Assembly (NCBI GenBank): GCA_937967995.1
Contig: CALBTB010000009.1
Coordinates: 434,001-498,000 of the forward strand
Origin: an uncultured Gammaproteobacteria bacterium
GTDB lineage: Bacteria; Pseudomonadota; Gammaproteobacteria; UBA6429; Thiohalophilaceae
Direction: 5' to 3'
Length of the DNA: 64,000 nt
The first letter of the stretch is position 1. Every line of letters begins with the position of its first letter. Positions 54,337-62,898 of this stretch are shown here, in pieces. The notes under the pieces were generated by a model. That model searched no databases, was not told the origin of the DNA, and worked only from the letters and a program-made list of their open reading frames with translations. The position numbers and the translations under genes are program-made.

Positions 54337-54699
54337 ATGAATTTAAAAGCGAAAGTTTTCGATATCGCCCAGTCACTGGAGCAGGCCGCCGGCAATGAAA
54401 AACTGGCCAAGGAATTGTTTGAGATGCTGCTGGCCGAGTTACCCAGTCTCCTGTCCGGCCTGAAACAGGCCATAGGTTCTCTGGACTGGCAATCCTGCTG
54501 GGATCATGCCCACAAAATTTATGGCTCAACCGCCTACTGTGGTGTACCAGCCCTGCGTGCTGTTGCACAACAACTGGAAAATTCCATCAAGGCGCGCGAA
54601 CAACAGCGCGTTCACACGGATTCACAATTGCTGGAAGTCGAAGTAAACCGTTTACTTGAAGAAGGCCCCGAATATTTACAGCAAAGCTGGGTGACCTGA
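54337..54699 (+). CDS. Free-standing HPt phosphotransfer protein
   Basis: The 120-residue protein is a single HPt domain: helices with ELFEMLLAELPSLLSGLKQA, then the phosphorylatable histidine H59 in HAHKIYGSTAYCGVPAL (consensus H-x-L-K-G-S, with Y in place of K), and a final RAVAQQLENSIKAREQQ helix. No kinase or receiver is attached. In related bacteria the BarA/GacS hybrid kinase, whose last domain is an HPt, is often near cysM; here only the HPt remains at that location. It overlaps the end of pdxJ by 24 bases on the opposite strand. Confidence 0.88.
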   Translation: MNLKAKVFDIAQSLEQAAGNEKLAKELFEMLLAELPSLLSGLKQAIGSLDWQSCWDHAHKIYGSTAYCGVPALRAVAQQLENSIKAREQQRVHTDSQLLEVEVNRLLEEGPEYLQQSWVT

Positions 54700-55443
54700 A
54701 CGCGCCTGCAACATTAATCGCTTCATTTCCGCCACCGCCTCAGCCAGTCCGGACATAATCGCCCTGCTCACGATAGCGTGACCGATATTCAGTTCTCTAA
54801 TTTCACTGATCGCAGCAATATCCATGACGTTGTGATAATCAAGACCATGTCCCGCATTGACCTGCAACCCCAGGCCCTGTGCATGCTTAACGGCCTGAAT
54901 AATTTTGTCATATTCCGATTGTCGTTCTGATGACGTAACTGCATCCGCATAATGGCCGGTATGGATTTCGATTACCGGTGCACCACACTCGGCTGCCGCC
55001 GAAATCTGCTCTATGTCTGCATCGATAAATATCGAGACGCGCACACCGGCATCGGCCAGTTTTGCACATGCATCGCGAATGCGATTCGGTTGTGAAAGTA
55101 CATCCAGTCCGCCCTCTGTCGTGAGTTCTTCACGCCGTTCGGGTACGAGACAGCAATCTGCCGGCTGAACTTCACAGGCAATCGCCAGCATTTCATCCGT
55201 GACCGCCATTTCCAGGTTCATGCGCGATTCGAGCATATCAATCAGTATACGCACATCGCGATCCTGGATATGGCGCCGATCCTCACGTAAATGCAATGTG
55301 ATGGAGTCTGCGCCCTGCTGCTCGGCAATTTTGGCTGCCTGTAACGGTTCAGGATAACGTGTGCCCCGGGCCTGACGTATGGTCGCGACATGATCGATGT
55401 TGACCCCAAGCAAAATTCTGTTGCTGCTTTGCATGTTCTTCAC
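54676..55443 (-). CDS. pdxJ: Pyridoxine 5'-phosphate synthase PdxJ
   Basis: PdxJ closes the pyridine ring of vitamin B6 from 1-deoxyxylulose 5-phosphate and 3-amino-1-phosphohydroxyacetone. The 255-residue protein has LLGVNIDHVATIRQARGT near the start and HLREDRRHIQDRDV, with a conserved histidine; the catalytic glutamate is in LNLEMAVTDE-like EMAVTDEML. The ATG overlaps recO (ATGA). acpS, the usual next gene, is absent: pdxJ ends inside the facing HPt gene. Confidence 0.95.
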   Translation of the reverse strand: MKNMQSSNRILLGVNIDHVATIRQARGTRYPEPLQAAKIAEQQGADSITLHLREDRRHIQDRDVRILIDMLESRMNLEMAVTDEMLAIACEVQPADCCLVPERREELTTEGGLDVLSQPNRIRDACAKLADAGVRVSIFIDADIEQISAAAECGAPVIEIHTGHYADAVTSSERQSEYDKIIQAVKHAQGLGLQVNAGHGLDYHNVMDIAAISEIRELNIGHAIVSRAIMSGLAEAVAEMKRLMLQARSGHPALL

Positions 55444-56162
55444 TCTGAGCTATGCAGGTGATTCCTGCGACTAAACAATTCCCTGGTCTTCAATGGCCGG
55501 CCATCCAGATGATATTCGATGATGGCACGAAGCAAAAGCTTTGCCTGATTTCTTTGCCGGTCGCCCTTGAGTTGCTGTTCAGACAAAGCCAGCAAGGTAT
55601 CACCGTGCACACACACGTCTGTAACATCCGCTGTATGCACCTGCGTGACACCCCGCTCCGGATGAAAAACGTAAACCTTGTCAGCGATAACTTCTTCATC
55701 GGACTGATAATCATGCCGAAGATTGACGCCATAACCAAGCTCGTCCAGCAGGGCGAGTTCAAAATTACGCAAGGATGCTTCATTGTCTCCACCCTGCGCC
55801 AGACGTTGCAGGCAGTATTGATAATTCATATAAAGATCACTGTGCGCCTCGTCATGATGCAGTAAGCGCGCCATCAGTTCATTCACATAAAAACCCAGAA
55901 ATAACTGTTCGCCGTGCAATTCCGGCAGTTTCGTGTCACGCAACGATTCAGCACTATAAAGCGTCTTTAATTCACCACGGCCTCCCCAGCTGATAAACAG
56001 GCTGCGAAAAGGCTGCAGTATACTGTACAGGTCGGAATTAGGCCGTTTGGCACCCCTGGCTACCAGTCCAATCCGACCATGCTGCTGAGTAAACATATCC
56101 ACGATCATGCTGGTATTGCGATAAGCACGGCCATGTAAAACATAGGCATTGTCAGTGATCAT
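55440..56162 (-). CDS. recO: DNA repair protein RecO
   Basis: RecO anneals SSB-coated DNA and loads RecA in the RecFOR pathway. The 240-residue protein opens with an OB fold (AYVLHGRAYRNTSMIVDMFT... GRIGLVARGAKRPNS) and continues with the helical ELHGEQLFLGFYVNELMARLL block. The zinc-binding cysteines seen in some homologs are not complete here, as is usual for gammaproteobacteria. The start lies inside the end of era (11-base overlap), and recO overlaps pdxJ at the other end. Confidence 0.95.
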   Translation of the reverse strand: MITDNAYVLHGRAYRNTSMIVDMFTQQHGRIGLVARGAKRPNSDLYSILQPFRSLFISWGGRGELKTLYSAESLRDTKLPELHGEQLFLGFYVNELMARLLHHDEAHSDLYMNYQYCLQRLAQGGDNEASLRNFELALLDELGYGVNLRHDYQSDEEVIADKVYVFHPERGVTQVHTADVTDVCVHGDTLLALSEQQLKGDRQRNQAKLLLRAIIEYHLDGRPLKTRELFSRRNHLHSSE

Positions 56163-57051
56163 CTACATAGCCCAGTTGCTGCAAGGCCCGCTCATCATCA
56201 GACCAGCCGGTTTTGACCTTGACCCAGGTCTGTAGGTGGACTTTTTTATCAAAGAATTTCTCAAGATCGAGCCGTGCCTGGGTACCAATCTTTTTCAGCA
56301 TTTCACCATTCTTACCGATAACGATGGATTTCTGATTATCACGCTCGACCCAGATTAACGCATGTAACTTAAGCAGCCTGGGTGTATCCTCGAATTTCTC
56401 TATTTCCACACTTGTTACATAGGGTAATTCATCACCCAGTAGTCGAATCATTTTTTCACGAATGATTTCACCTGCTACAAACCGGGAACTACGCGTGGTC
56501 AATTGATCATCAGGATAATAGGGTTCGGACTCAGGCAGATAGCGAATCAGAATCTCTTCGAGTTGTTCTGTCTGTATTGACTTTGTTGCCGATACCGGCA
56601 CAACTTCAACAAAATCCGCCTTGCCCTGCACTTTATTTAAAAACGGCAGAAGTTTGTCCTTGTCTTTTACCTTATCCACCTTGTTAATAACCAGAATTAC
56701 CGGGTTTTGTGACTGTTGCAAAGCAGACAGCACGACTTCATCCTCGTCATTCCATTTTAAGGCATCAATAACAAACAGAATGACATGCACATCCTGAATA
56801 ATACTCTTCGCGGATTTATTCAGATAACGGTGCAGTGCACGTGTGTCAGTCTTATTAATTCCTGGTGTATCAACATAAATGATCTGGGCATCCTCGCGAC
56901 TTTTAATTCCCAGAATCTGATGTCGTGTGGTCTGTGGTTTTCTGGACGTGATACTGAGTTTCTGGCCAATCAGGCGATTCAACAGTGTCGATTTACCAAC
57001 ATTTGGCCGACCAACGATGGCGACATATCCACAACGAAAAGCATCTTTCAT
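56152..57051 (-). CDS. era: GTPase Era
   Basis: Era helps mature 16S rRNA and 30S assembly. The 299-residue protein has the G-domain motifs GRPNVGKSTLLNRLIGQK (G1), YVDTPGIN (G3) and NKVDKVKDK (G4), followed by the KH domain with VIGKNGEMLKKIGTQAR near residue 250 that binds the 3' end of 16S rRNA. Its ATG overlaps the end of rnc by four bases, the order and overlap known in E. coli. Confidence 0.97.
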   Translation of the reverse strand: MKDAFRCGYVAIVGRPNVGKSTLLNRLIGQKLSITSRKPQTTRHQILGIKSREDAQIIYVDTPGINKTDTRALHRYLNKSAKSIIQDVHVILFVIDALKWNDEDEVVLSALQQSQNPVILVINKVDKVKDKDKLLPFLNKVQGKADFVEVVPVSATKSIQTEQLEEILIRYLPESEPYYPDDQLTTRSSRFVAGEIIREKMIRLLGDELPYVTSVEIEKFEDTPRLLKLHALIWVERDNQKSIVIGKNGEMLKKIGTQARLDLEKFFDKKVHLQTWVKVKTGWSDDERALQQLGYVDDH

Positions 57052-57725
57052 GTCGACTCATCCAGTAATGTAAGCACCTGTTTCGCCGCGGCCTGTTCTG
57101 CCTTGCGCCTGCTGGGGCCGGAACCGAGCACCGGTTCGGGTAAAAGCTCAATCAGACATTTGACTTCAAATACCTGATTGTGTGCCTTACCGGTGGTGCT
57201 GTGAATTTCATAAGATGGCAATTCGCAGCCACGCGCCTGTAACAGTTCCTGCAGACGGGTTTTTGGATCTTTTAAATCGGCGGAAAGACTTGTTTCGGCA
57301 ATCTGACTGGCAAAACGATTAAGAATATAGTCCCGCGCGGATTCAAATCCGGCATCAAGATAAATGGCGCCAATGATCGACTCAAAGACATCGGCAAGTA
57401 TCGATTTACGGCGATAACCACCACTTTTTAATTCACCGCTACCCAGTCGCAGGTATTCACCCAACTCGAGTTGGCGTGCATGTTTCGACAGATTATCGCC
57501 TTTTACCAGCGACGCACGTAAGCGACTCAGCTGACCTTCTGCGGCATCCGGGAATTTTTGAAACAGGGCATCTGAAATAACCAGGTTGAGTACCGCATCT
57601 CCCAGAAACTCCATTCGTTCATAATGGTCTCGTCCGGCACTGCGATGTGTCAGTGCTACTTCGAGCAGTGCTGAATTTTTAAAAATGTAACCGAGTCGTT
57701 TACTCAGGGACGCAATATCGTGCAT
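57048..57725 (-). CDS. rnc: Ribonuclease III
   Basis: RNase III cuts double-stranded RNA and separates rRNA precursors. The 225-residue protein has the signature ERMEFLGDAVLNLVISD (about 37-53) with catalytic acidic residues, and later ADVFESIIGAIYLDAG. The C-terminal double-stranded RNA-binding domain ends PSRRKAEQAAAKQVL. It starts three bases after the DUF4845 gene ends. Given several convergent overlapping genes nearby, it is a plausible processor of their transcripts. Confidence 0.97.
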   Translation of the reverse strand: MHDIASLSKRLGYIFKNSALLEVALTHRSAGRDHYERMEFLGDAVLNLVISDALFQKFPDAAEGQLSRLRASLVKGDNLSKHARQLELGEYLRLGSGELKSGGYRRKSILADVFESIIGAIYLDAGFESARDYILNRFASQIAETSLSADLKDPKTRLQELLQARGCELPSYEIHSTTGKAHNQVFEVKCLIELLPEPVLGSGPSRRKAEQAAAKQVLTLLDEST

Positions 57726-57728
57726 TGA

Positions 57729-58103
57729 CTAATTGGGAATTGTCACTGACTTGTTGAAAACAACAACCATAAATAAGTTACCAAATAATTTGCGTCGTAC
57801 TTCATAATCCACTTCAACGATAGTGCCATTGCGATCGCGGGAGAAACTGATATTTTCAGTTTTCACATCCCTCACCATATTAATATCCAGTCGCTTCATT
57901 AGCATTTTTCGTAATTCAAGCGGTGATTTGCCCTTTGCCTGAATATCCGATTCAAGCGATGACAATGAAGAATAGACATTAAACCCATCGATATAGACAG
58001 GTACGAGCCGGATTAAAATGGTGGCAAATACAGCGACCAGAACCAGAACAAATAACCAACCTACCGCCGTCATTCCCCGTTGTCTTGTTGTATGCATAAT
58101 CAT
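57729..58103 (-). CDS. DUF4845 membrane protein
   Basis: A 124-residue protein with a pilin-like start: RQRGMTAVGWLFVLVLVAVFATILIRL, one membrane helix at about 10-32, and a mixed-structure periplasmic part ending VDYEVRRKLFGNLFMVVVF. It belongs to the DUF4845 family that lies between lepB and rnc in many gammaproteobacteria. Function is unknown; the N-terminus resembles pseudopilins but lacks a clear processing site with glutamate. Confidence 0.9.
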   Translation of the reverse strand: MIMHTTRQRGMTAVGWLFVLVLVAVFATILIRLVPVYIDGFNVYSSLSSLESDIQAKGKSPLELRKMLMKRLDINMVRDVKTENISFSRDRNGTIVEVDYEVRRKLFGNLFMVVVFNKSVTIPN

Positions 58104-58118
58104 CTCCTGAACATCTGA

Positions 58119-58892
58119 TTATTCGATAATGGTACCAATGCGTGACCAGTCAGACGGCCATTCTCCTTCCTTTTTATGCAGCCAGATCATAAAGGCCCGC
58201 CCTTTGAGGAGCTCATCCGGCACAAAACCCCAGAAGCGGCTGTCCCGGCTATTGTCCCGGTTATCACCCAGAACAAAATAGTGCCCATCAGGTACCTCAA
58301 CATCAAGCACTTGCGCCATACTATTATAGTTGTTTGAGAGGATAATGTGGTGCGTCATTTCCCCCAGTGTCTCCTCCAGCACCATAAAATCTCTATCTTT
58401 TTCATAGGGTTGCAGCGGTTTTAATGGGACAGGCTGGTCATTGACATAAAGTCGCTTGTCCTGGAAGCGAATTTTGTCCCCTGGTAGCCCCACCACCCGC
58501 TTGATGTAGTCGATGGAGGGGTCCTCCGGGTATCGGAACACAATCACATCACCGCGCTCGGGAGAACCAAGGTCCAGGAATTTCTGGTGCCCTAGAGGCA
58601 GACGTAGTCCGTAAGAAAACTTGTTCACCAGAATAAAATCACCGGCTTCAAGAGTCGGCAACATGGAACCGGACGGGATCTGGAACGGCTCCACCAGAAA
58701 GCCTCTTACCACGAGTACGATGGCAAAAATCGGAAACAGAAACCTGGAGATTTCATAAGCAGAAGTGACTGGGCCTTTCTCAGGAATGGCTGTCGCCCTG
58801 TTGATATACTTGTAATAAACAACCACCGCCAGCCAGATACCGCCCGACACTAACGCCAGAATTGTCAGAATTGCCGGTACATCAATATTCAT
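58119..58892 (-). CDS. lepB: Signal peptidase I (LepB)
   Basis: LepB cuts signal peptides from exported proteins. The 257-residue protein has two membrane helices (about 7-27 and 52-66). The catalytic serine is S76 in QIPSGSMLPTLEAGDF, and the lysine lies in YIKRVVGLPGDKIRF; the later block GHYFVLGDNRDNSRDSRFWG is conserved. The ATG overlaps the lepA stop by four bases. The helix order and gene position match E. coli lepAB. Confidence 0.97.
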   Translation of the reverse strand: MNIDVPAILTILALVSGGIWLAVVVYYKYINRATAIPEKGPVTSAYEISRFLFPIFAIVLVVRGFLVEPFQIPSGSMLPTLEAGDFILVNKFSYGLRLPLGHQKFLDLGSPERGDVIVFRYPEDPSIDYIKRVVGLPGDKIRFQDKRLYVNDQPVPLKPLQPYEKDRDFMVLEETLGEMTHHIILSNNYNSMAQVLDVEVPDGHYFVLGDNRDNSRDSRFWGFVPDELLKGRAFMIWLHKKEGEWPSDWSRIGTIIE

Positions 58893-60694
58893 TTATCTCT
58901 CCCTACATTCAGGACAGCCAGGAACGCATCCTGAGGTATTTCCACTTTGCCAATTTGTTTCATGCGTCGTTTGCCTGCTTTTTGTTTTTCCAGTAATTTG
59001 CGTTTACGTGTTATATCACCACCATAACACTTGGCAGTCACATTTTTGCGTAAGGCCTTCACATTTGTTCGCGCAATAATCTTCGCACCAATCGCCGCCT
59101 GCACCGCTACATCAAACATCTGGCGTGGTATGAGCTCCTTCATTTTTTCAGCCAGTTCCCGGCCACGACTGACGGAATGATCGCGGTGCACGATTGTAGA
59201 CAACGCATCAACCTTCTCACCGTTAATCAGGATATCCAGTTTAACCAGATCTGCTGCCTGAAAACGCGCAAAATCATAATCCAGTGATGCATAACCACGG
59301 CTGACCGATTTGAGCCGGTCAAAAAAGTCCAGCACCACTTCATTCAAAGGAATTTCATAGGTCATGGAAACCTGGCTACCAAGATACTGCATGCGTTTCT
59401 GAACACCTCGTTTTTCAATACACAAACTTATCACATTTCCGACATAGTCCTGTGGCACCAGGATATGCGCATTGATAATTGGCTCCCTGATTTCATTGAT
59501 AAACGAGGGTTCGGGTAATTCGGCCGGATTATCGATATTGATAATGTCACCCTTTGATGTTTCAACCTCAAATACCACTGTTGGTGCCGTGGTAATCAGG
59601 TTCAGATCATATTCGCGCTCAAGCCGCTCCTGAATGATTTCCATATGCAACATGCCCAGAAAACCACAGCGAAAACCAAAGCCGAGCGCCTGTGACGTCT
59701 CTGGTTCATAAAACAGGGCAGCATCATTGAGCCGCAACTTGGCCAGCGCTTCACGTAAATCTTCATAGTCGTCACTGCTGACCGGGTAAAGACCGGCAAA
59801 TACCTGCGGCTGGACCGGTTTGAAGCCCGGTAATGCCGTTTGTGCCGGATTATCAATGCCGGTAATGGTATCGCCGACCGGTGCACCATCGATTTCCTTG
59901 ATGCCCGCGATAACGTAACCGACCTCACCGGCATGCAATGCCTGCTTATCAACCCGCTTGGGTGTAAAAATACCGACATTATCGACCTGATACTGGCGCC
60001 CGACGGACATTATGCGAATCTTTTGTTTCTTATTCAGTGTTCCCTGCTTTACCCGCACCAGGGAAACCACACCGAGGTAGTTATCGAACCAGGAATCGAT
60101 GATCAGGGCCTGTAGTGGTGCTTCAGGGTCTCCAACCGGCGCAGGGATAAGTTCAACAAGCTGTTCAAGCAGGTCACTGACCCCGATACCACTCTTGGCG
60201 CTGACACGGCAGGCCTGGGATGCATCAATGCCGATGATTTCCTCGATTTCCTTGATGACCCGATCCGGCTCCGCTGCCGGCAGGTCGATTTTGTTGAGAA
60301 CCGGGATCACCTCCAGCCCCTGGTCAATGGCTGTATAACAATTCGCCACACTCTGGGCCTCGACTCCCTGGGAGGCATCCACCACCAATAGCGCACCTTC
60401 ACAGGCAGCCAGCGAGCGCGAGACCTCATAGGAAAAGTCCACGTGTCCCGGCGTATCGATGAAATTCAGCTGGTAGACCTGCCCGTTATTGGCGGTGTAG
60501 TCCAGTGTGACACTCTGCGCCTTGATGGTAATACCGCGCTCACGTTCAATGTCCATGGAATCGAGAACCTGCTGATCCATCTCACGGTCGCTGAGTCCAC
60601 CGCACAACTGAATAAACCGGTCCGCCAGGGTCGATTTGCCGTGGTCGATATGCGCAATAATGGAAAAATTTCGAATATGCCGCAGGTCTGTCAC
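58889..60694 (-). CDS. lepA: Elongation factor 4 (LepA)
   Basis: LepA is a ribosome-associated GTPase that back-translocates or aids initiation under stress. The 601-residue protein has G1 AHIDHGKSTLADRFIQ, G2/G3 with ERERGITIKAQ and FIDTPGHVDFSYE, and the LepA-specific C-terminal domain with AKCYGGDITRKRKLLEKQKAGKRRM. The start is GTG at 60694 with GAGAGGTGAG just upstream. It begins 31 bases after the glutaredoxin terminator, so a promoter for the lepA-lepB group should lie between 60695 and 60779 or upstream; no clear one is visible. Confidence 0.97.
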   Translation of the reverse strand: MTDLRHIRNFSIIAHIDHGKSTLADRFIQLCGGLSDREMDQQVLDSMDIERERGITIKAQSVTLDYTANNGQVYQLNFIDTPGHVDFSYEVSRSLAACEGALLVVDASQGVEAQSVANCYTAIDQGLEVIPVLNKIDLPAAEPDRVIKEIEEIIGIDASQACRVSAKSGIGVSDLLEQLVELIPAPVGDPEAPLQALIIDSWFDNYLGVVSLVRVKQGTLNKKQKIRIMSVGRQYQVDNVGIFTPKRVDKQALHAGEVGYVIAGIKEIDGAPVGDTITGIDNPAQTALPGFKPVQPQVFAGLYPVSSDDYEDLREALAKLRLNDAALFYEPETSQALGFGFRCGFLGMLHMEIIQERLEREYDLNLITTAPTVVFEVETSKGDIINIDNPAELPEPSFINEIREPIINAHILVPQDYVGNVISLCIEKRGVQKRMQYLGSQVSMTYEIPLNEVVLDFFDRLKSVSRGYASLDYDFARFQAADLVKLDILINGEKVDALSTIVHRDHSVSRGRELAEKMKELIPRQMFDVAVQAAIGAKIIARTNVKALRKNVTAKCYGGDITRKRKLLEKQKAGKRRMKQIGKVEIPQDAFLAVLNVGRDK

Positions 60695-60724
60695 CCGCTC
60701 ACCTCTCTGAATTACCCGATTACT

Positions 60725-60750
60725 AAAAAAGGCGCCTCAACGCGCCTTTT
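60725..60750 (-). terminator. Terminator of the rse-degQ-glutaredoxin operon
   Basis: On the minus strand AAAAGGCGC (60750-60742) pairs with GCGCCTTTT (60735-60727), with a six-base loop and two further T residues after it. It lies 30 bases after the stop codon of the glutaredoxin-like gene. The stem is symmetric and would also form on the plus strand, with fewer T residues. Confidence 0.85.
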
Positions 60751-60779
60751 CACAGGGCAGCATTTTACCCTAAATTGGG

Positions 60780-61016
60780 TTAATTCACATGCCCGGCGAG
60801 TTTGTCCGGGTCGAGGAAATACTCACAAATCACCTCGTCATTGAGGGTCAGGAGCGGAACACGTACGCCGTATTGCTCAGCCAGTTGCGTATCACTGTCC
60901 ACATCCACCAGACGATAGCTGAATGCCCACTTCTGTTGGTAACCACTCAGCTCTTCAATGAAAGCGTCGCACAGGTGGCATCCGTGCCGGATATACAGGA
61001 CAAACTCGGTCGCCAT
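60780..61016 (-). CDS. Glutaredoxin-like protein
   Basis: A 78-residue thioredoxin-fold protein with the active-site pair CHLC at C13 and C16 (LYIRHGCHLCDAF), and the conserved cis-proline in GVRVPLLTLND. Such DUF836-type proteins are short glutaredoxins lacking the full GSH-binding tail. The ATG overlaps the degQ stop by one base (TAATG), so it is translated with DegQ; a periplasmic function is unlikely as no export signal exists. Confidence 0.9.
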   Translation of the reverse strand: MATEFVLYIRHGCHLCDAFIEELSGYQQKWAFSYRLVDVDSDTQLAEQYGVRVPLLTLNDEVICEYFLDPDKLAGHVN

Positions 61017-62416
61017 TAATCCGGAAGCTTGATAGCCAGGAATATCGGCGAGTTTCTCCGTTGTATCAGCACGGGTAACGAACGACCTTTCGGCAGTTGT
61101 TTGATGAGCTTTCTGAAATGACGTGCGTCCTTAATGTCCTTGTTGTCGATTTTCAGAATGACATCACCGCGTCGAATACCGGCGTCAAGTGCCGGACCAT
61201 CAGTCACGTCTGTCACGAACACACCGCCACGTTTGATTTCAAACCGGCGACGCTGTTCGCTACTCAGGTCTTCAACGGTCAGACCGACCTGGTTGACTTT
61301 GGCTGGCGCATCGCTTTTACCGCTCTGGGCCAGTTCCTTTTCGGTAGGCAACTCGTTGATAACAACATGAATAGTTTTGTCTTTGCCTTCACGAATCACT
61401 TTAACCTTGGCCTTGCTACCGATAGGCGTCATGCCAACCGCAATGGGCAAATCAGATGAACGGTTAATCGTTTTGCCGTTGTATTCAACCACCACATCGC
61501 CTATCTGGATGCCGGCCTTTTCTGCTGGTGAGTCCTCCAGTACACGTAACACGACAGCACCCATCGGTTTTTTCATATTGAACGATTCAGCCAGTTCACG
61601 ATTCACATCCTGGATTAAAATACCCAGCCAGCCACGTGTCACCTTGCCTTTATCTTTTAACTGCCGCACAACATCCTGTGCGACATTGATGGGTATGGCA
61701 AATGACAGGCCCATGAATCCGCCAGTGCGGCTATATATCTGCGAGTTGATACCCACGACCTCACCATCCAGATTAAACAACGGACCGCCTGAATTACCCG
61801 GGTTGATTGCTACGTCAGTCTGAATAAAAGGTACATAGTTCTCACTTGGTAAATTCCTTCCAATCGCACTGACTACGCCAACAGAAACGGAATGATCAAA
61901 GCCAAACGGTGAACCAATCGCCATGACCCACTCACCGACTTTCAGCTTGCCAGAGTCGCCGAGCTTTACTACCGGCAGATCATCCGCCTCGACTTTTAAC
62001 AATGCCACATCACTGCGCGGATCAGTGCCTACCACTTTGGCCTTGAGTTCACGACGATCATTTAACCTGACGATAATTTCCTCGGCATCTCGTACAACAT
62101 GGTTATTGGTGACGATATAGCCCTCTTCATCGATAATAAAACCGGAGCCCAGTGACTGCGTATCAAATTCCTGTTGCGGACCTTCTTCTCCAAAGAAACG
62201 CTTGAACAGATCTTCCCATGGAGATCCTTCCGGAAACTCGGGCATTTCCATACCCGGCGGGAAACCATGCGGACGTTTGACTTTGGTAGTGGTACTGATA
62301 TTGACCACAGAGGGTCCGACTTTCTCGACCAGTTCAGTGAAATCCGGCAATGACCCTGCGCATGCCGAAGATACGAACGTAAACAGAGATAATGTAAAGG
62401 CTAAAATGAGTTTCAT
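61016..62416 (-). CDS. degQ: Periplasmic serine protease DegQ/MucD
   Basis: This is a Do-type protease and chaperone of the periplasm, 466 residues from the ATG at 62416 (AAAGGGA just before it); an in-frame TTG five codons earlier is less likely. A signal peptide ends near residue 22 (SSACAGS). The triad is intact: histidine in VTNNHVVRDAEE, aspartate in DPRSDVALLK, serine in NPGNSGGPLFN. Two PDZ domains follow (about 270-360 and 380-460). The linker at residues 45-60 (PHGFPPGMEMPEFPEGSP) is proline-rich, as in MucD. It follows rseC by 11 bases in the sigma-E control operon, as MucD does in Pseudomonas. Confidence 0.95.
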   Translation of the reverse strand: MKLILAFTLSLFTFVSSACAGSLPDFTELVEKVGPSVVNISTTTKVKRPHGFPPGMEMPEFPEGSPWEDLFKRFFGEEGPQQEFDTQSLGSGFIIDEEGYIVTNNHVVRDAEEIIVRLNDRRELKAKVVGTDPRSDVALLKVEADDLPVVKLGDSGKLKVGEWVMAIGSPFGFDHSVSVGVVSAIGRNLPSENYVPFIQTDVAINPGNSGGPLFNLDGEVVGINSQIYSRTGGFMGLSFAIPINVAQDVVRQLKDKGKVTRGWLGILIQDVNRELAESFNMKKPMGAVVLRVLEDSPAEKAGIQIGDVVVEYNGKTINRSSDLPIAVGMTPIGSKAKVKVIREGKDKTIHVVINELPTEKELAQSGKSDAPAKVNQVGLTVEDLSSEQRRRFEIKRGGVFVTDVTDGPALDAGIRRGDVILKIDNKDIKDARHFRKLIKQLPKGRSLPVLIQRRNSPIFLAIKLPD

Positions 62417-62427
62417 CAATTTCCCTT

Positions 62428-62898
62428 TCAAGCTTGCGTGGTGATGCCGATAGTTTGCTCGGCCAGTGTAGCGCGACGCAATATTACCGGTTGATAATTT
62501 GAATCCATACTATGACGCCGGGCAAATCTACGTGCCAGCATAAACCCGCACATCAAACCGAACAATCCGGCAAATACGACTGGCAGTTGCGATTGATTGA
62601 CCAGAAGATTTGCCATTAATGAAAATATCAGCATCAACATTAATGGTAGCAAATACATGATCAGCGCACTCTTTATCAGTGCAGACTCATGTAAACCGAC
62701 AATCACTTCATCGCCTGGTTCCACCTGAACAGTGTTTATGACCTTGAGTTCGGTCATACGGTTACCAAACAGCTTTGAAAATAACTGTGTGCCACAACCT
62801 TTTTGAACCTGACATTGCCCGCAGGTCGATTTGCGCTGCGTGCGCACCCAGGCAACCTGATTGTCGACCCTGATGACTTGCGCATTTTCTTCAATCAT
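62428..62898 (-). CDS. rseC: RseC/MucC membrane protein
   Basis: RseC (SoxR-reducing complex/sigma-E co-regulator) is an inner-membrane protein with a cytoplasmic Cys-rich head. The 156-residue protein has C26, C29 and C35 (STCGQCQVQKGCGTQLF), then two membrane helices at about 83-100 and 103-125 (LIMYLLPLMLMLIFSLMANLL, LPVVFAGLFGLMCGFML). The ATG overlaps the end of rseB by four bases. In E. coli it positively affects SoxR/SigmaE control; its exact task is unresolved. Confidence 0.92.
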   Translation of the reverse strand: MIEENAQVIRVDNQVAWVRTQRKSTCGQCQVQKGCGTQLFSKLFGNRMTELKVINTVQVEPGDEVIVGLHESALIKSALIMYLLPLMLMLIFSLMANLLVNQSQLPVVFAGLFGLMCGFMLARRFARRHSMDSNYQPVILRRATLAEQTIGITTQA

